In this document: in pieces, positions 1 to 8,469 of the stretch
How positions within the stretch are numbered: position 1 is the first letter of the stretch
How the letters are laid out: each line of letters starts with the position of its first letter
Source of the DNA: Vibrio algarum
GTDB lineage: Bacteria; Pseudomonadota; Gammaproteobacteria; Enterobacterales; Vibrionaceae
Length of the DNA: 64,000 nt
Direction of reading: 5' to 3'
Assembly (NCBI RefSeq): GCF_028204155.1
Contig: NZ_JAQLOI010000003.1
Span: 186,001-250,000 of the forward strand
Translations under genes and position numbers: made by a program
Notes under the pieces: model-generated
What the model saw: only the letters and a program-made list of their open reading frames with translations
Database searches by the model: none
Told to the model about the DNA's origin: nothing

Positions 1-198
1 TTTAAGCATAAAAAGCTAATGCAAATACAGTAATGAATGACATCTAATCGAGTATGCTCAGTTTAAAAAGTGCATTTTCGATTTAGAAAACGCCAACTAT
101 AACGTCTCTAGACAGAATTTTGTTAGACAAACTGCTGACTCTAAATACATTTGAGCAAAGGCAAGTTAGGCGAGTTTACCCTCAAACCACCTTTCGAC

Positions 199-654
199 TC
201 ATCTAGGCTGTTGAGATAGTTTAACTCTAATGCGCTCTACACGATCTCTGTTAACGCCAAAGTCCGAGCGGCCAGTACGAGAAGCTGAGCGAACATGAAT
301 AACAGTGCGTCCTGATCCCCCTTCTAAAATATAAAATTCAATATCATCAACAAACCTGAAAACTGAAGAAATGTATTCTGCATAAACATAATTACTTTTA
401 ACTTCTATGACTTTCGATTTACCTTCGGAATTCAGCACTTCCAAAATACGGGCTTGAGCATTATCAACAGTGCCATCAAACATGATTGGTTCGATATTAC
501 TGTCGTCATTCGTGCTTATCTGACTGTTTACGCAGTTCGGTGAATCAGGGCAGGAAATAAGCATTCCATCAACTAAGCCAAGTTGTGGAAGTGTTGAAGA
601 GCACCCAATAAGAAGTGATGTGCAAGTGATAAACATTAGCGCTTTTAATTTCAT
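199..654 (-). CDS. DUF1499 family lipoprotein
   Basis: Predicted 151-residue envelope lipoprotein. The N-terminus is a lipoprotein signal (MKLKALMFITCTSLLIGC) with a lipobox LLIGC and Cys18 as the lipidation site. The body has the DUF1499 pattern: an early CPDSPNCVNS stretch, then a section about protein variation (VYAEYISSVFRFVDDIEFYI) and a C-terminal RSASRTGRSDFGVNRDRVERIR. Proteins of this family are of unknown biochemical role. It ends near the left edge with no partner gene visible; the next gene is divergent and about 420 bases away. The family call rests on motif recognition; the lipoprotein call is clear from the sequence. Confidence 0.8.
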   Translation of the reverse strand: MKLKALMFITCTSLLIGCSSTLPQLGLVDGMLISCPDSPNCVNSQISTNDDSNIEPIMFDGTVDNAQARILEVLNSEGKSKVIEVKSNYVYAEYISSVFRFVDDIEFYILEGGSGRTVIHVRSASRTGRSDFGVNRDRVERIRVKLSQQPR

Positions 655-970
655 TAAACGATCCGGATAGAAAATACGTCCTAAAGAGATAAATATCCTA
701 TCACTTAGGCTTTACCAAAAATAGAATACTTCAACAATCCACTGTTATTGGACCATTACAACTTACCAATAGACCTTTAAGCCGACAAAAATTGAATGAG
801 TTTCTAGCTAAGGCTAAACCTTCTATTTTCGCTATGTAAGATTGTTGTTTAGCCGCGTTTATGGATGGCCAATTTCTGCCTGAACATCCCCTCTTTTTGT
901 GGGCAAGCCAGCTGATATCAATTTATCTCATGTGTTTAAGGTAGCACGACATCCAAATAATACCGCCTTA

Positions 971-1067
971 TTGATTTGATTACACCGATAATAAAATCAA
1001 ACAATGATTTGATTTATTGCCATTTACTAATCACAATATGATTTGATTAAACTATTTTTCAAATCAA
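971..1067. promoter_or_regulatory. iterated ATTTGATT operator upstream of fic
   Basis: Two near-identical 20-bp dyads lie at 995-1014 (AATCAAACAATGATTTGATT) and 1029-1048 (AATCACAATATGATTTGATT), centre to centre 34 bp, about three helical turns. A further TTGATTTGATT lies at 971-981 and a CAAATCAA half at 1060-1067, next to the ribosome binding site of fic. The Fic protein downstream carries a C-terminal winged-helix-like segment, so autoregulation is the simplest reading (inference). The remaining bases between 655 and 970 show nothing I can name. Confidence 0.6.
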
Positions 1068-1076
1068 GGAGCCATG

Positions 1077-2174
1077 ATGTGGATTTGGCAACAGACTGAT
1101 TGGGCTAACTTTTACTGGGATAAGACGGTGATCGAGCCGTTGGTGAGGGAGACTCGTCTAAACCAAGGGATCTTATTGGGCAAAATGTTGAGTCACTCTC
1201 AAGGCGAAAAAGAAAGTATGCTAGATACTTTATTGGCTAATATCGTTCACTCCAGTGCGATAGAAGGAGAGAAACTAAATGCTTTCTCTGTACGCTCGTC
1301 GTTGGCCAGTAGGTTGGGTTTGTCTGAAGAGAGGCCTTTTCCGACAACGGACCAAACCGATGGCTTTGCCGAAATCATGGTGGATGCTGTTGATAACCTA
1401 GTCACCCCTCTCACGCTTGATCGAATCTTACATTGGCATGATCGCTTATTTCCAGAAGGTTACACGATGTTTAACCCTGTCATCGGTGGCCAACTGCGAG
1501 GTGATGCTCCGATGCAGGTTGTCTCGGGTCGAATTGATAGACCAGTTGTGCATTTTGAAGCTCCAGGGCGTCAGCTCCTTGATGAAGAGCTAGACAAGTT
1601 TATCTTGTGGTTTAACGCCTCTAAAGATGATACTTCAATCGATCCCTTGCTTAGAGCAGCAGTCACTCATTTGTGGTTTGTTACGTTACATCCGCTAGAT
1701 GATGGTAACGGTCGAATCACTCGCTTATTAACTGACTTGGCCTTGGCTCAAGCTGAACAGCAATCTGTCCGCTTTTACGCGATGTCTGTAGGGATATTAG
1801 CGAATCGAAAGAGCTACTACGAGATCCTCGAACGAACCCAGAAAGGAGATTTGAATATCACCGACTGGTTAGTTTGGTTTTTTGACACTTTGAACGAGAC
1901 TTTTGCCGAGGCATTAAAGGAGATCGATCAGACGGTCCTCAAAACGAACTTTTGGCGTCATGTTGACCAAACTACATTAGTTAAAGAGCAGGTAAAAGTG
2001 CTTAATCGAATGCTGAACGGAGAATTTGCTGATGGGATTAACACATCGCAATATCACAAGGCTGCGAAAGTCAGTAAACCAACAGCGACTCGACATTTAG
2101 CGGCATTAGTAGAGCAAAGTTGTTTAATGAAATCTGGTGCTGGGCGTAGTACTCGTTACCTACTTCCTAAATAG
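1077..2174 (+). CDS. Fic family protein, DUF4172 N-terminus, C-terminal wHTH
   Basis: Fic-domain protein of 365 residues, predicted to transfer AMP (or another nucleotide group) to a target protein. The N-terminus (MWIWQQTDWANFYWD) is the DUF4172 module. An inhibitory-helix motif of the type S/T-x-x-x-E-G/N is present as SSAIEG near residue 60, so this is an autoinhibited class II Fic protein. The catalytic Fic motif HPLDDGNGRITR lies near residue 205, with His, the acidic residue, the GNG loop and both Arg retained. The last 60 residues (SKPTATRHLAALVEQ) look like a winged helix. The open frame has two adjacent ATGs; AGGAG at 1067-1071 sits 5 bases before the second (1077), which I prefer. 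It is monocistronic, followed by a terminator-like hairpin. Target unknown. Confidence 0.9.
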   Translation: MWIWQQTDWANFYWDKTVIEPLVRETRLNQGILLGKMLSHSQGEKESMLDTLLANIVHSSAIEGEKLNAFSVRSSLASRLGLSEERPFPTTDQTDGFAEIMVDAVDNLVTPLTLDRILHWHDRLFPEGYTMFNPVIGGQLRGDAPMQVVSGRIDRPVVHFEAPGRQLLDEELDKFILWFNASKDDTSIDPLLRAAVTHLWFVTLHPLDDGNGRITRLLTDLALAQAEQQSVRFYAMSVGILANRKSYYEILERTQKGDLNITDWLVWFFDTLNETFAEALKEIDQTVLKTNFWRHVDQTTLVKEQVKVLNRMLNGEFADGINTSQYHKAAKVSKPTATRHLAALVEQSCLMKSGAGRSTRYLLPK

Positions 2175-2261
2175 CGAGACATGTTTAGCATGTCAATTAA
2201 ATCCTGATTAGTATGTTCATACATATAGTTGTTAGTCATTTAATTGGGTACTTTGATGCCT

Positions 2262-2294
2262 AAAACGGAGAACCGTCCCAATTACCGTTTTTTT
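2262..2294 (+). terminator. probable terminator of fic
   Basis: AAAACGG at 2262-2268 pairs with CCGTTTT at 2285-2291 and the 3' arm runs into a T-rich tract. It lies about 90 bases after the fic stop. An alternative smaller hairpin ACGG-agaa-CCGT exists within it, so the fold is not unique. Confidence 0.45.
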
Positions 2295-2370
2295 CTTTAA
2301 AAATTATCTTATTAGCTAGCGAAACCTCTATCTGTGTATTTTACTTAAAATAGTGCACCACGATTCACGG

Positions 2371-2993
2371 ATGAGAAAAATGGCTAACAAAAAACACGTC
2401 GAAACAAACAAAAAGAATACAGAAGTAAAAAGCAAGAATAGTAACGAGCTAGAAAAAAGACACGGAAACCCCAAAAAAAGATCAGACTGCATTCACACCT
2501 AAAGGTTAATATCCCTCTGTTTCAATCACTCATGATGATATTGCCGTCATTGGCTAAACACGCCACTGCCGAGGGTATGAACAGTACGAACGATGAAGGC
2601 AATCGAGCTACGGGAAATAGTGGGACAGAAAAAGACGTCACCGAAGACCATGACAAAACGGGCTCACCAGCAGTTATTCATCAAGGGACTCAAACGAGTG
2701 AAAGCAACGTAAACTCGACTTTAAGTGCAAACCATGCTCCCCATGGCTCTAACTTGGTCCCTTCTCATCATTTGTCGACGTTTTCCCACCCGCAAGTCCA
2801 TTACATTCCTTCGGTATCAATGCCGATTTTCTCTACAGGAAGTAGCGGCCAGCCGACTCATTCGAAGTCGCCTACGACCCACGCTTTACCCATCAACTTT
2901 ATACCTGAAGTCATAAAAGGTACGTACGGAGAGCTGCACGTAAATGCGAATGGTCAATACACATTTGTATTAAGTCGAAATTCTCCTCAATAA
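2371..2993 (+). pseudogene. decayed N-terminus of a VCBS-repeat adhesin
   Basis: The ATG at 2371 opens MRKMANKKHVETNKKNTEV, rich in Lys and Asn as at the start of large type I-secreted adhesins, and stops at 2502. A second frame across the A-runs at 2453-2458 and 2472-2478 reads KKDTETPKKDQTAFTPKG, and continues after a stop with YPSVSITHDDIAVIG. The third frame is open from 2532 to the TAA at 2991-2993 (153 residues) and ends with VIKGTYGELHVNANGQYTFV, the edge of a VCBS/cadherin-like repeat (consensus GTYGxLxLNADGxYTY). The protein stops after this one repeat fragment. I read this as a truncated, frameshifted remnant of a giant adhesin; the 153-residue frame could be expressed but would lack a secretion signal. 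The exact shift positions are uncertain. Confidence 0.5.
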
Positions 2994-3164
2994 GCCAAAA
3001 TTGAATGTAATCAGTAATTAAGTTACAACGAAATAAGCTACTTCACAATGGAGAATGTTCTTCACGTCTGGCACTTCTCCATTTGTGAAGCTCATTACAA
3101 ACAGACCTACTTTATCTTCTACCTTACTTTTAACGGAAAAAACATAAAATAATTAGCTTGTTAA

Positions 3165-4424
3165 CTAATTTCGAATAATCATCTGATCACGTTCTGGACC
3201 TACAGAGACCATTCCCACAGGCACACCCATAAGCTCTTCAATGCGAGTGACGTAGTCTTGAGCCGCTTGAGGTAAACTATCAAATGTGCGACAACCTGTT
3301 ATGTCTTCTTCCCAACTCGTCATCTCTTCGTAGACAGGTTTTAGTTCTTCGGTTTGTGGCCAAATAGGGTTTTCGCTATGTTCTCCCGCGTAAGCGACAC
3401 AAATTTTTAGTTCAGATAGACCGGATAGACAATCAATTTTAGTTAGAGCAATTTCCGTTGCGCCTTGTAGTTCCACACCATTGCGAGTAGCAACAGCATC
3501 AAAATAACCCATGTCACGTGGACGACCAGTCGTTGCACCATATTCATTTGCGCTTTCACGAAAATTATCTTGTTCTTCCATTGCAGTAACAAGCGTACCT
3601 GTCCCTACTGATGAACTGAATGATTTTGCAACAGCAATAACGCGCTCTGGGTGAAGAGTAGGTAAGCCGCTTCCTATTCCTGCATACGCTGCGGTTACAT
3701 TCGAAGATGTTGTCCAAGGATACTCTCCATAAACAAGATCACGTCCAGCGCCCAATTGAGCTTCAAATAATAAGTTCGCATTTTCTTTCTGTAGGGCTTT
3801 CAGCGGTAAAGTTACATTGCAGATAAACGGACGCCAAACTTCTGTCACGTTTAACAACCACTGAGTCATTTCTGCGGCAGTTTGTGTAAAATTGCATTCG
3901 GGATAAAGCGCTTTGAGTTGTGGCATTTTCCAATCGAGCATAAACTGAATGCGTTGCTCTAACACCTCAGGCTGATTTAACCAACCTACAAGTATGCCCT
4001 TTTTCATTACTCGATCGCCGTATGCTGGTGCGATACCTTGACGAGTCGAACCGTAGGCCGCATCACCTAATCGCTGCTCTTCCAAGGTATCCTCAAGTGC
4101 ATGTAATGGTAAGCATAGTGTCGCACGGTCTGAAATTGACAGTTTAACTTCCATACCTGCTTCTTTAACTTCTGCTATCTCTTGGCTAAGGGCTTCAGGG
4201 CTGATAACCATTCCAGGGCCAAGTACTGCAATACAATCGGGATTAAAAATACCACTTGGCAGCTGATGTAACTTAAACGTTCCCATATCGTTAACGACAG
4301 TATGACCAGCGTTGTTACCACCTTGAAAGCGAATACTTGCAGACGCATCAGCAGCTAAAAAATCGACGATACGGCCTTTACCTTCATCACCCCAATTGGC
4401 TCCAACAACAACAATAGATGGCAT
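3165..4424 (-). CDS. purA: adenylosuccinate synthetase (PurA-like, divergent)
   Basis: GTP-dependent ligase joining IMP and aspartate to adenylosuccinate. The P-loop region reads NWGDEGKGRIVDF with the catalytic Asp kept, the catalytic His is in NNAGHTVV, the IMP loop is YGSTRQGIAPAY, and the guanine-specificity stretch is ALTKIDCLSGL. Length (about 419 residues) is near the usual 430. I start at the second Met (4424) because GAGGAGA lies 8-9 bases before it, while the upstream ATG overlaps that Shine-Dalgarno. Oddities: the otherwise common FEGAQGTLLDIDHGTYP segment is FEAQLGAGRDLVYGEYP, and GRRRRTGW is GRPRDMGY. With a private divergent LysR regulator and no purine neighbours, it is probably a second, specialised PurA rather than the housekeeping copy (inference). 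Confidence 0.85.
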   Translation of the reverse strand: MPSIVVVGANWGDEGKGRIVDFLAADASASIRFQGGNNAGHTVVNDMGTFKLHQLPSGIFNPDCIAVLGPGMVISPEALSQEIAEVKEAGMEVKLSISDRATLCLPLHALEDTLEEQRLGDAAYGSTRQGIAPAYGDRVMKKGILVGWLNQPEVLEQRIQFMLDWKMPQLKALYPECNFTQTAAEMTQWLLNVTEVWRPFICNVTLPLKALQKENANLLFEAQLGAGRDLVYGEYPWTTSSNVTAAYAGIGSGLPTLHPERVIAVAKSFSSSVGTGTLVTAMEEQDNFRESANEYGATTGRPRDMGYFDAVATRNGVELQGATEIALTKIDCLSGLSELKICVAYAGEHSENPIWPQTEELKPVYEEMTSWEEDITGCRTFDSLPQAAQDYVTRIEELMGVPVGMVSVGPERDQMIIRN

Positions 4425-4501
4425 AAATTTTCTCCTCATTGATTAAGAGGTCATGCTAGTCCTATCGACCAGATAAGAGAAATTAATTATAATTATCACC
4501 T

Positions 4502-4515
4502 TGATAAAAATATCA
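4502..4515. promoter_or_regulatory. dyad in purA-like/LysR divergent promoter
   Basis: TGATA-aaaa-TATCA (4502-4515) lies in the 119-bp divergent region between the PurA-like gene and the LysR gene, in an AT-rich context. This is a plausible LysR-type binding site (short dyad with T and A at the ends). Confidence 0.4.
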
Positions 4516-4543
4516 TATGATGACATTAAGAGGTTTCGTAGTT

Positions 4544-5422
4544 ATGTTAGATATCCATTGGTTAAAAACGTTTGTCACGCTTGCAAGGTTTAAGCATTTT
4601 GGGAAGACTGCCAATGCACTACATATGACACAGCCTAATGTAAGTCTTCAAATAAAACAGCTTGAACGTGCTACCAAAGTAAAGCTCGTCGAAAGGAGCC
4701 CGTTTCGGTTGACGCAGGCTGGTTTACGGTTGCTAGAGAGCAGCGAACGAACATTGTTGGAACTCAAAGTATGCCAAGCGGATCTCAATGCGTTTAACGA
4801 ACTTGGCCGAGGCACCTTAACAATTGCAGTAAGTGATATCATTTCTCGGGCTTTGCTTATTAAACCTTTTCAGAAATTTAAGGCTCAATATCCGGGAATC
4901 GACTTTATTCTTCTCAATACTACTTCTTCGCAAGCGTCTGAACTGGTAAAAAGTGCGGAAGCGGATCTTGGGTTTGTTATTTCTCAGAAACAGAGCCAGC
5001 CTCTTCATTTTACTAAACTACAAAAAGTGTCCTGGTGTGCACTCGGCAACGATTTCCATTTGAAGATAAAACAGAATCATAAACAGAATGATGAACTCAC
5101 TTTAGTTTTGCTTGGACATGATACTAGAACAAGAGAACTTATTGATGAGGGGTTACCTCAACTTCAACTTCCTAATTATAGGGTTATGGAAGTGGGTAGC
5201 GTTGATGCACAAATTGATTGGGCAGAGGCGGGTTTTGGTGTCGCGATCATTCCTGAATTTGCTATATCAACTAAGCCCTATCTGAAATCTGAAATAACAT
5301 TATTACCCGACTTTTCATCAACAAGTTTGGGGTACGTGGTAAGGCAAAATCAAGTTCTATCGACGGCTATGAAGCAGTTATTAAAATGGGTAGATGAAGA
5401 GATTAACCACTCTAAATCATAA
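4544..5422 (+). CDS. LysR-family transcriptional regulator
   Basis: LysR regulator of 292 residues from the chosen start. The N-terminal winged HTH reads HWLKTFVTLARFKHFGKTANALHMTQPNVSLQIKQLE, typical of the family, followed by a linker helix and a two-lobed ligand-binding domain (about residues 90-290, with VGSVDAQIDWAEAGFGVAIIP). The open frame begins 27 bases earlier, but MLDIHWLKTFV is the normal LysR start and AGAGG lies upstream of it at 4528-4532. It is divergent from the PurA-like gene, so that gene is its likely target. Ligand unknown. Confidence 0.88.
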   Translation: MLDIHWLKTFVTLARFKHFGKTANALHMTQPNVSLQIKQLERATKVKLVERSPFRLTQAGLRLLESSERTLLELKVCQADLNAFNELGRGTLTIAVSDIISRALLIKPFQKFKAQYPGIDFILLNTTSSQASELVKSAEADLGFVISQKQSQPLHFTKLQKVSWCALGNDFHLKIKQNHKQNDELTLVLLGHDTRTRELIDEGLPQLQLPNYRVMEVGSVDAQIDWAEAGFGVAIIPEFAISTKPYLKSEITLLPDFSSTSLGYVVRQNQVLSTAMKQLLKWVDEEINHSKS

Positions 5423-5632
5423 GGCTAGTCATATTTATTTATTGGAAACGGTACTATCTATCAACTTATATGGACTCCCCCTTATCAACAACAAAATGGT
5501 TAGTCGAACCTATTTTGGAAAGACACAATTTGTCCCTTCAACTCATTTTTGGACATGAAGTTTGTTAGCCGTTCGGCTGATGCTATCAAACATCTTTAAC
5601 ATCATTTCTGGACAAAATGTATGGTACGCCCC

Positions 5633-5851
5633 GTTTTTGCAAATGATAAATCAAAAATAACGGAGCTGGTTTGCGCTAATGTATTCGGAGTCTAATTGAG
5701 ACTTTTTCTTTAGCCCCAGCTCCACGATGAGATCCGCGCCAGATTGTCCTCAAAAGCGTGAAAGCATTCTATGTTGCTGTTCTGTCCATCAGGTCTTCAA
5801 TCTGGTGGTCTAACCGTTTTGTCATCTTTATATATCATCTGCAAATCTGAT
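5633..5851 (-). ncRNA. candidate bridge RNA / seekRNA region of the IS
   Basis: This non-coding stretch lies between the transposase stop and the downstream inverted repeat. It is rich in nested stems: GGAGCTGG (5662-5669) pairs with CCAGCTCC (5716-5723), enclosing a hairpin AGTCT-aattg-AGACT (5689-5703); a second hairpin is CCATCAG (5786-5792) with CTGGTGG (5802-5808). IS1111-group elements encode their target-choosing RNA in this 3' end (established for the family). The exact RNA ends and the guide loops cannot be set from one copy. Confidence 0.5.
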
Positions 5852-6868
5852 TTAAACTCTTACTTCAAAAGCTTTATGGGTAACCATTACTGACCATGCT
5901 ATCCGAGCTAATTTGTTTGCTAAAGCTACAAGTGCAACATTGAATGGCTTGCGTTGCTTCAGATCAATGAGCCAAGAGCCAAAGTTACGTTCCGCCGTCC
6001 CATCCCTCCAGATAACAGCTCTAGCTGCATGGACAAATAATTCTCTGAGCTCTTTGTTTCCTCGTTTGGATATCCCAAGCATTCTTGATTTACCACCAGT
6101 AGAATATTGATGCGGGGTTAAACCAATCCAAGCGGCAAAATTACGACCATTAGCAAAATCGTGAGGGTTCACAACCGCTGACAAACAACAAGATGCGGTC
6201 ATTGGCCCAACTCCTGGAACACTTTGTAAAAGAGATAACAATTCATCATCTTTCAGCAAGTTTTCTAATTTCTTTTCCTGCTCTTTAATCCATGTATTCA
6301 ACTGATTGTAATGATCTAACTGATCTCTAAGCTCCAAAACTAACATTGGTGGAACGGGTTCTTTATTGTCGGCTAGATACTGAAATAGGTTCTTCATGTT
6401 GTGATGCCCTCTCGGAAAACTTATTCCAAACTCCAGAAGAATTGAACCTATCCTATTCATGCATGCTGTTCTTTCCTTGATATAACCTGCTCTGATTTTA
6501 CGAACAACAGTACACACTTGTGCTAATTCGCTTTTTGGAGAAACAAAACGCATATTTGGACGCATTGACGCTTCTGCAATTGCGTCAGCATCAATGAAAT
6601 CATTTTTGTTTGTTTTTACGTAAGGTTTAACATACTGAGCAGGAACCAACTTAACTTGATGCCCATAAGACTCGCACCGTCTCGCCAACCAATGAGCACC
6701 ACCACAAGCTTCCATCGCAACAATAACGGGCTCATGAACGGATAATAATTGAAGTAATTTTTGTCTGTTAAGCTTCTTCCTGAAGACTTCTCTGCCTGAA
6801 TAATCATGGCCGATAAGGTGAAATGTATTTTTTCCTAAATCGATGCCGATAACGCGAATAGTAGTCAT
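5852..6868 (-). CDS. IS110-family transposase (DEDD recombinase)
   Basis: Transposase of about 338 residues. The N-terminal RuvC-like DEDD domain is visible: IGIDLGK (first Asp), VAMEACGG (Glu) and KNDFIDADAIAE (two Asp). The C-terminal Transposase_20 domain follows with PGVGPMTASC and the catalytic-serine region QYSTGGKSRMLGISKRGN. Length and both domains are complete. I start at the ATG at 6868 because AAAGG precedes it by 8 bases; an in-frame GTG lies 9 bases upstream. In this family the protein works with an element-encoded RNA to bring donor and target together. Confidence 0.93.
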   Translation of the reverse strand: MTTIRVIGIDLGKNTFHLIGHDYSGREVFRKKLNRQKLLQLLSVHEPVIVAMEACGGAHWLARRCESYGHQVKLVPAQYVKPYVKTNKNDFIDADAIAEASMRPNMRFVSPKSELAQVCTVVRKIRAGYIKERTACMNRIGSILLEFGISFPRGHHNMKNLFQYLADNKEPVPPMLVLELRDQLDHYNQLNTWIKEQEKKLENLLKDDELLSLLQSVPGVGPMTASCCLSAVVNPHDFANGRNFAAWIGLTPHQYSTGGKSRMLGISKRGNKELRELFVHAARAVIWRDGTAERNFGSWLIDLKQRKPFNVALVALANKLARIAWSVMVTHKAFEVRV

Positions 6869-6933
6869 GATGGTCACCTTTATTTAACTGAACCTAACAA
6901 TGTTAAGTTTAGCGTGTGGGTGGGGCGTACCAT

Positions 6934-7260
6934 CTTATTAGCGTGTTTGGGTAGTCACATTTGTCAAATGTGTTTCGGATTAGCGGAAAGTATGGAAGAA
7001 GTAGAGTTACGCTCAGCTCAACGGCTAGTTTACAAAAACATGGGTTGAGGTGGCATCACGTTCCATGGCTTGGTCAATTTGTCCGTTGCAGCTTATTGTT
7101 ATGTTCGCTACGCGAGATACCTAAATTTCCCTACCGATGACCGCTTTGTGCCCACAGCGGCCACTTGACCGCTGCTTTGAAACATCCATTGTGGGAATTT
7201 AGCGAAATGGTGAATGGCCTCTTAACGTGTAAGGTACCACATTCGATGCAGAGGTCCAGA
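6934..7260. other. non-coding gap right of the IS, with dyads
   Basis: No gene is supported. A perfect 17-bp palindrome CACATTTGTCAAATGTG lies at 6956-6972. Around 7140-7175 the motif ACCGCT/AGCGG occurs three times in alternating orientation (gaCCGCTttgtgcccacAGCGGcc, then ACCGCT), able to form competing stems. It may be a remnant intergenic repeat; I cannot assign a family. Confidence 0.3.
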
Positions 7261-7788
7261 TCAATCGGCAGTTCTATTGGACCACGTCTGAACAGATGCC
7301 AAGTCATCAGAACAAGCTACTAAAGTCATAGCCTTCATTTGATTTTCGTCACTTCTCCCAGTGCGCGTATCTCCTGTTAACGTCAGACACATTTCAGGGG
7401 CAGCTGCTGGCGCGATTGTACCTTCACCATCAAACACCCAACTCTGTGCTTCTGAGCCATCGCAAGTCGTTAACTCAGGTGATGCGCCTGTTTCGATCGA
7501 CGAGACTTGCATACAAACATCGAACTCTGGCATATACAAGACGCCTTCTGCGAATTTGGCTGGATCAAATGCCTGATCAACTAAAACTTCACCTAACGGG
7601 CTATAACATGTATGCGCTTGCATACCATCTGCGGGGTTGGCATCCGCGCCTTTACCTTTCGCAATGTCCAGACAATACCCATTTTGGGTGTTATCAAGTA
7701 AATCAATAACGTACACCTCAACGTTATCCGCCATAGCTACGCTCGAAAGCAATACTGTTAGACCAATGATTTTTGCAACTTTGTACAT
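7261..7788 (-). CDS. secreted ricin-B-like (beta-trefoil) protein
   Basis: Predicted 175-residue exported protein. A Sec signal peptide (MYKVAKIIGLTVLLSSVAMA) is followed by a Cys-rich mature domain. It has internally similar segments, each with a Cys pair and a final W: GYCLDIAKGKG..., VCMQVSSIETGASPELTTCDGSEAQSW, and MCLTLTGDTRTG...LVACSDDLASVQTW. That CLxx...C...QxW pattern is that of ricin B-type lectin repeats. The role is unknown; carbohydrate binding is the family expectation. AGGAGA-type Shine-Dalgarno (CGGGGAGAA) lies 6 bases before the ATG. It stands alone, next to the IS. Confidence 0.7.
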   Translation of the reverse strand: MYKVAKIIGLTVLLSSVAMADNVEVYVIDLLDNTQNGYCLDIAKGKGADANPADGMQAHTCYSPLGEVLVDQAFDPAKFAEGVLYMPEFDVCMQVSSIETGASPELTTCDGSEAQSWVFDGEGTIAPAAAPEMCLTLTGDTRTGRSDENQMKAMTLVACSDDLASVQTWSNRTAD

Positions 7789-8469
7789 TAAAATTCTCCC
7801 CGTATAATTATTTAGTCGGATAATAGGTAAACCGATGAAGCAGCACCTTAGGTTATAACTACTCTCTTGGTGTACAAATCATGTCCAGAAGTCAGATAAA
7901 TACGCAATCTGGTTCACATTATCCATACAATATGCGAAGAGTGTCTGCGTTTAATTTTCCGATCATCAGCTTTTGGCCGATAACTGCTGTAATTAACATA
8001 CCCGAGAACCAGATTCTTGCACAAACCATCCTAGCAACATAACGCTATGTAGGAAGCACGTACTTCCTATCCCATTCAATGAGCACATTTTCTATCACAG
8101 AAAGTGTGATCTAGCGCAAAACCGCCAGTCTGTTCATGCTCTATCTTGAACTTTTCGACTACTTTTAGTTTCATAAATAATTAGTGTTTAAATATTGTAG
8201 ACCGTTTTGACAACAGCAGCTTTAGAAATATTGGAGCTGTGTATAATCACAGTCAAAAGTGCGTACCCCCTAGACGTTCAGTTTTCGACAAATTTCCACT
8301 AGAAAGCCTTGCAGAGACAGTCAATAATGTCTGCGGAATCGATAATAACAATCAAAGATGCCAGTAAGAAATGAACGATGCCCATTCAAAACTGGCTTCA
8401 GGCGATGAGTCGGTTTGTCATCGAGTTCGAAGACCGTGTCGCGAAACACCTAAATAAATACAGAAACGC
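7789..8469. other. 680-bp gap, no gene recognised
   Basis: No coding region is supported on either strand. A near-perfect palindrome AGGAAGCACGTACTTCCT is at 8051-8068. A sequence resembling half of a CRP site (TGTGATctagc) is near 8108. GACAgtcaataatGTC-type pairing near 8315 is weak. Nothing here gives a clear promoter or terminator for either neighbour, both on the minus strand. Confidence 0.3.

Larger units (their letters stand above)
5621..6933 (-). mobile_element. IS110-family element of the IS1111 group
   Basis: A transposase gene is bracketed by a perfect 12-bp inverted repeat: ATGGTACGCCCC at 5621-5632 and GGGGCGTACCAT at 6922-6933. The repeat is about 54 bases upstream of the transposase start but about 220 bases downstream of its stop. 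Subterminal inverted repeats and a long 3' non-coding end are the hallmark of the IS1111 group, in contrast to classical IS110. The true tips normally lie a few bases outside the repeats, so the exact ends are not fixed here. No target duplication is expected for this family. The transposase is intact, so the element may be active. Confidence 0.8.

Noticed and set aside
8104..8120. CRP-like site TGTGATctagc
   Set aside because: Only one half matches and it is far from any gene start.
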